The notes under the pieces are model-generated. The model was not told the DNA's origin, made no database searches, and was given only the letters and a program-made list of their open reading frames with translations. From positions 1-41,721 of the forward strand of contig NZ_WKJK01000031.1 of assembly GCF_009674535.1 (NCBI RefSeq): 41,721 nucleotides of DNA. The letters run 5' to 3'. Below, piece by piece: positions 38,108 to 41,721 of this stretch (within the stretch, counting starts at the first letter, position 1; each line of letters opens with the position of its first letter). The DNA comes from Duganella guangzhouensis (lineage in GTDB: Bacteria; Pseudomonadota; Gammaproteobacteria; Burkholderiales; Burkholderiaceae_D). The translations under genes and the position numbers were made by a program.

Positions 38108-41100
38108 GCGGCCTCCCGCGCGTCAAAATTACGCTGCTGGCTGCGGCGGCGCTGCAGCAACAACAGCATCAGTCCGGCCAGGCTCATGGCCCAGGTGGAC
38201 GGCTCCGGCACCGCCGTTACCGTGCCGGTACCGACCAGGTAGCGGAAGCCGAAGCCGCCGCTGTCGGTGCCATCGGTGGTCAGCGCCGCCGCGATTTCCA
38301 GGTCTTGCGTGCCGGCGCTGAATACGCCCAGGTCCAGCGCGCCATCGCTGAAGAAGCTTTGCGCCTCGCCCAGCGTGCTGAAGGTGTGGGTGTAGACCAG
38401 CGTGCCGTGGCTGTTGATGCTGAGGCTGAATTCATCGAAACCGCTGCCCAGGCCATAGCTGGACAGCCAGCCCACGATCAAATGGCCGGACTGCGTGGTC
38501 TGGAACTGGAACTCGCCGCTGGTAAGGAAGGTCTGGCTGACGCCGGTGGCCGCATACGACGCGCCCTGGATGCCGCTGCCGTACACCGCGCCCTCGGCAA
38601 ACGCTGCCGCCACGTTGGTGGTCGCGGCCAGCAAGCTGGCGCTGTCGGCCGGCGCGCCGGTGACCCGCGACAGCGCCTGCGGCGTGCCCAGCGTCCACAA
38701 GTCCTGCGCGGTGGCGCCACCGTGGCTGGCTTGCGTATTGGCATAGCTGTAGTAATTGCTGTTGCTGACCGGCGCCGTGGCGCTGGCGGTCGAGAGCGCG
38801 CCACCGGCGCCGCTGGCGCTGCTGACCGACTGCGCGCTGCCGCTGTCGCCGCGCGCCGCCGCCGATGCGTAGATGGTGCTGTTGCCAACCCCCTCGGCGC
38901 GCGCCAGCGAAGTCACCACATGGCCCTCGGCCCGGCTGTAAGCCTGGGTATAGCTGCCGGCTTGGCTGCTGCGCGCCAGCGCATAGGCATCGGCATTGCC
39001 GTAGCTTGAATTGCTGTAGCCGCCGTAGGCGGTGGCGCTGGCGCTGGCCGAGGTCGGCGCGCTGACCTCCACATGCGCGCTGGCGTCGCCGCCCAGGCCA
39101 TAGCTGCTCGGGTCGTAGCCGCCGGCGCCGCCGCTCGCGTTGGCGCTGCCGCTGGCGCTGCCGAGCGCCTGCAGAATCAGGCGGCTGTTGGCGCTGCCGC
39201 CGGCGCCGGGCAGGGTGGCGCCCCAGGACCCGCCACCAGAGCCGCCGCTGGCGCTGAGTTGCACCTGCACGCTGGTGGCGTTGCTGTCATTCAGTTCCAG
39301 CCAGGACTGCGCATTGCCGGCCAGGCCCATGACGGTATCGGCGTCACCGCCCCAAACGCTGCCGGCGTTGCCGGCGTTGGCGGTCTGGAACAGCGACAGG
39401 CTGCCGTGGGTGCTGCCGCCGACCGCATTGTTGAGCAGTGAATCGGCGCCATCGCCGCCGGCCGCGCCGTAGTAGCCGGCCGCGCCATTGCCGCCGCTCT
39501 GGGTCAGGTGCACCGTGACCGTGCCGCTGTCCGAGCTGCCATAGGCGCTGCTGTCGCCGACCAGGCCGCCGGCGCCGGCCTGCAACACGCCGTAGCCGGC
39601 TTGCACCGTGCCACCGCCGTCGCCACCGCTGACGTTCAGCGTCACGTCCACGCTGTTGACGCCGCTGCTGGCGCCGCGCGCCGTGCCGCTGGCATTGCCG
39701 CCGTTGCCGCTGCTGCTGCCACTGCCACTGGCGTAGCCGCCGTAGCCGCCGCTGGCGCTGCCGCTGATCTGCACCGTGCCGCTGCCGGTGCCATCCAGCA
39801 GCAGCGTGGCGTTGCCGCCCTGGCCGGCCTGGCCGTAAGTAATGCTGCCGCCATAGCCGCCGGTGGCGCTGGCGGTCAGTTGCAACTGGCTGGCCTGGCT
39901 GTCATTCACGACCAGGCTGGAACTGGCGGCGCCACCGTCGCCGGCGGCGTGATAACCGGCGCCGCCGCCACTACCGCCGCGCGCACTTTGCGTCAGCGAC
40001 AACGTGCCGCTGGTGCTGCCGCCGACCGCGTTGACCAGCGTTGCCGCCGCGCCGTCGGCGCCCACGCCATCGGGCGCGCCATCGCCGTTGGCGCCGTAGC
40101 CACCGTTGCCGCCGGTAATATCGGCCCGCACGTAGACGCTGCCGGCCAGCGAACTGCCGTAGGCCGACGCGGTGGCGCCGCCGCCGGCGCCACCGCTGCC
40201 ATAGGTTGAACTGCCGCCGGTGCCACCGTAGGCATAGGCGCTCACACTGACATTGGCGCCGCTGCCGCGCGCGGTGCTGCTGGCGTCGCCGCCCTGGCCG
40301 GTGCCGCTGGTGAGGGCGTTGCCGCCATCGCCGCCGCTGGCGCGGCTGTAGATGCTGACCGCGCCACTGCTTTGGCCGTCGGCCAACGCCGTCGCCTGGC
40401 CGCCGCCGCTGGCCTGATAACCATAGTAGCTGCTGCCGCCGCTGCCGCCGGTGGCGCCGGCTGTCAGGCTGAGGCTGGATGCGATGCTGTCGCTGAGCGT
40501 CAGCGTCGAGCTGGCGTTGCCGGCCAGGCCAGCGCTGCCGTAGTAGCTGGCGCCGGCGGCGCCGCCGGTAGCCTGCTGTTCCAGGCTGAGCGCGCCGCTG
40601 GTGCTGCCCTGGACGGCGTTGGTCAGCACAATGCTGGCGCCGTTGCCGCCGCTGGCCCCGCTGTCGTTATAGCTGTTGGTGCCACCGGCGCCACCTCTGA
40701 CGCTGACGCCGACATACACACTGCCGCTGTCGGAACTGGCGCTGCCGCTGGCGCTGGCTGCGGCGCCATTGCCCGCAGTCAGCGTGGTGCCAGAGTTGCC
40801 GCCGTCGCCGCCGGCGGCGGACACGCCGAGGCTGGCCTGGTAGGTCCCGCTGGCGTGCGCTTCACCGCTGGCGCTGGCGCTGCCGCCATTGCCGCCGTTG
40901 GCATTGCCATAGTAGTTATAGTCATTGGCCTGGCCGCCGCGCGCGACGGTCGTGCCATAGACATTGCCCAAGCCGCTCAGTTGCAGCCTGGCGTCGGCCG
41001 TGCCGCCGTCGGCCGCTACGCCGCCGCTGTAACCATATTTGCCATTGCCGCCGGTGGCCTGGCTGGTGCCGTAGACGCTGGCACCGTCATGGGTCGACGC

Positions 41101-41721
41101 CAGCACCAGTTCACTGTTGGCGTTGCCGACATTGCTGCCCAGGCCGGCTAGCGCGGTGGCGCCGCCGCTGCCGCCGGTGGCGGAGACCGCCGCGCTCAGC
41201 GTGCTGGCGTCCGCGTCGCTCAGGGTCAGGCTGGACTGCGCATCGCCGCCGCGTCCGCCCTGGCCGCTGGCGCTGTCGCCGCCACGTCCACCCACGGCGC
41301 TCTGGCTCAGCGTCAGCGTGCCGCTGGTGTGGCCGCCAACCAGATTCAGCGCCAGCGCCTGAGCGCCGTCACCCCCCTGATTGTCTTGATTGCCGTAACC
41401 GCCGGCGCCGCCGCTCAGCGTCGCCGTCACCGTCACATTGCCGCTGTCGGACTGGCCCCAGGCGCTGGCGCTGGCCTGGCCGCCATTGCCGGCCGCCAGT
41501 TGGAAGCCGTGTCCGGCATCGCTATCGCCGCCGGCGCCGCCATAGGCGTTGGCCGTGGCCGTCGCGTTGGCGCCGCCGCTGACCACGGCCGAGCTTTGCG
41601 CGCTACCGTTGCCGCCGGCGGCATTGTTACCGCCACGGCCGCCGTAGCCGTAACTGGTGGCGCCGAGGTTGGCGCCGCTGCTGGCGCTGGCCAGGGCGCT
41701 GCCATCGGCGCCCGCGCTGCC
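38104..41721 (-). CDS. Giant Gly/Ser/Ala-rich repetitive PEP-CTERM protein (5' end outside window)
   Basis: The frame is open to the right edge, giving at least 1,205 residues with the start missing. Nearly all of it is repeats of strand-like segments ending in GGxGG; the visible part holds about four large repeats of about 200-240 residues. Each contains a copy of the block NAVGGSTSGTLSLTQSA or a variant (near 41320, 40600, 40010 and 39410), followed by blocks like LTLSDSxASxLxLTAxATGGSGG and SGSVYVxAxxxGG. The last 200 residues differ: a non-repetitive domain, then VPEPSTWAMSLAGLML, a membrane helix and RRRSQQRN, a canonical PEP-CTERM sorting signal. It is likely exported and processed by an exosortase, acting in the cell envelope or biofilm matrix. 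Confidence 0.88.
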   Translation of the reverse strand, partial: GSAGADGSALASASSGANLGATSYGYGGRGGNNAAGGNGSAQSSAVVSGGANATATANAYGGAGGDSDAGHGFQLAAGNGGQASASAWGQSDSGNVTVTATLSGGAGGYGNQDNQGGDGAQALALNLVGGHTSGTLTLSQSAVGGRGGDSASGQGGRGGDAQSSLTLSDADASTLSAAVSATGGSGGATALAGLGSNVGNANSELVLASTHDGASVYGTSQATGGNGKYGYSGGVAADGGTADARLQLSGLGNVYGTTVARGGQANDYNYYGNANGGNGGSASASGEAHASGTYQASLGVSAAGGDGGNSGTTLTAGNGAAASASGSASSDSGSVYVGVSVRGGAGGTNSYNDSGASGGNGASIVLTNAVQGSTSGALSLEQQATGGAAGASYYGSAGLAGNASSTLTLSDSIASSLSLTAGATGGSGGSSYYGYQASGGGQATALADGQSSGAVSIYSRASGGDGGNALTSGTGQGGDASSTARGSGANVSVSAYAYGGTGGSSTYGSGGAGGGATASAYGSSLAGSVYVRADITGGNGGYGANGDGAPDGVGADGAAATLVNAVGGSTSGTLSLTQSARGGSGGGAGYHAAGDGGAASSSLVVNDSQASQLQLTASATGGYGGSITYGQAGQGGNATLLLDGTGSGTVQISGSASGGYGGYASGSGSSSGNGGNASGTARGASSGVNSVDVTLNVSGGDGGGTVQAGYGVLQAGAGGLVGDSSAYGSSDSGTVTVHLTQSGGNGAAGYYGAAGGDGADSLLNNAVGGSTHGSLSLFQTANAGNAGSVWGGDADTVMGLAGNAQSWLELNDSNATSVQVQLSASGGSGGGSWGATLPGAGGSANSRLILQALGSASGSANASGGAGGYDPSSYGLGGDASAHVEVSAPTSASASATAYGGYSNSSYGNADAYALARSSQAGSYTQAYSRAEGHVVTSLARAEGVGNSTIYASAAARGDSGSAQSVSSASGAGGALSTASATAPVSNSNYYSYANTQASHGGATAQDLWTLGTPQALSRVTGAPADSASLLAATTNVAAAFAEGAVYGSGIQGASYAATGVSQTFLTSGEFQFQTTQSGHLIVGWLSSYGLGSGFDEFSLSINSHGTLVYTHTFSTLGEAQSFFSDGALDLGVFSAGTQDLEIAAALTTDGTDSGGFGFRYLVGTGTVTAVPEPSTWAMSLAGLMLLLLQRRRSQQRNFDAREAA

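Noticed and set aside
38305..41151. Several plus-strand ORFs in the Gly-rich region (Ala/Gly-rich, e.g. 38305-39009, 39508-40209, 40372-41151)
   Set aside because: Antisense reading of the repetitive PEP-CTERM gene; the minus strand has one continuous frame with a clear sorting signal.
38600..41721. CRISPR-like periodic repeats (recurring GCCGCCG...GCCACC motifs)
   Set aside because: The periodicity follows codons for Gly/Ser/Ala repeats of one protein; no constant repeat with unique spacers is present.

Overview
The window is about 42 kb of GC-rich chromosome from a betaproteobacterium, most likely Oxalobacteraceae of the Massilia/Duganella/Janthinobacterium group. This is inferred from overall protein style, the ppk/pst/phoUBR layout, phasin and PEP-CTERM genes, and small conserved genes typical of the group. 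No rRNA or tRNA gene and no CRISPR array was seen.

Region 1 (1-8.9 kb) is core housekeeping. It holds a 5'-truncated family-4-like uracil-DNA glycosylase with a degraded active-site motif, a DUF1853 nuclease-like gene, the lysophospholipid transporter lplT with a small partner, alanine racemase alr with radA, a single-domain PilZ protein, and a divergent pair of an HTH-citrate synthase and a class III CoA-transferase.

Region 2 (about 8.93-15.15 kb) is the main accessory feature. It is an AT-richer run of short, same-strand, mostly unrecognised genes, each followed by an attC-type recombination site. Nine sites have recognisable R''-L''-L'-R' architecture and three more are degenerate. In several cassettes the TTRRRY start is the reverse complement of the R'' box at the far end, which is the mark of integron gene cassettes. 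No integrase is encoded in the window, so this is a cassette cluster without a visible intI (CALIN-like). Cargo includes a COQ7-type di-iron hydroxylase, a PPOX-fold flavoprotein, a secreted protein, small membrane proteins, possible immunity-like proteins, and a gene broken by an in-frame amber codon.

Region 3 (15.5-28.3 kb) begins with an orphan fliD and an orphan putrescine-binding protein. It continues with a 39-residue membrane miniprotein and sixA. The complete phosphate block follows: ppk1 is divergent from pstSCAB-phoU-phoB-phoR, and both sides of the shared intergenic region carry PhoB boxes. PhoR/PhoB would sense low phosphate through PstSCAB/PhoU and drive both uptake and polyphosphate synthesis.

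Region 4 (28-41.7 kb) holds acylphosphatase, a DUF1778-GNAT toxin-antitoxin pair and a coupled three-gene unit (CPBP protease, AI-2E-type transporter, and a periplasmic PheC-chorismate mutase fusion). Then come a MipA-like outer membrane protein, a GST, a phasin, a secreted M24 peptidase and an alpha/beta hydrolase. The window ends inside a giant Gly/Ser/Ala-rich repetitive PEP-CTERM protein that is translationally coupled to a small membrane protein.
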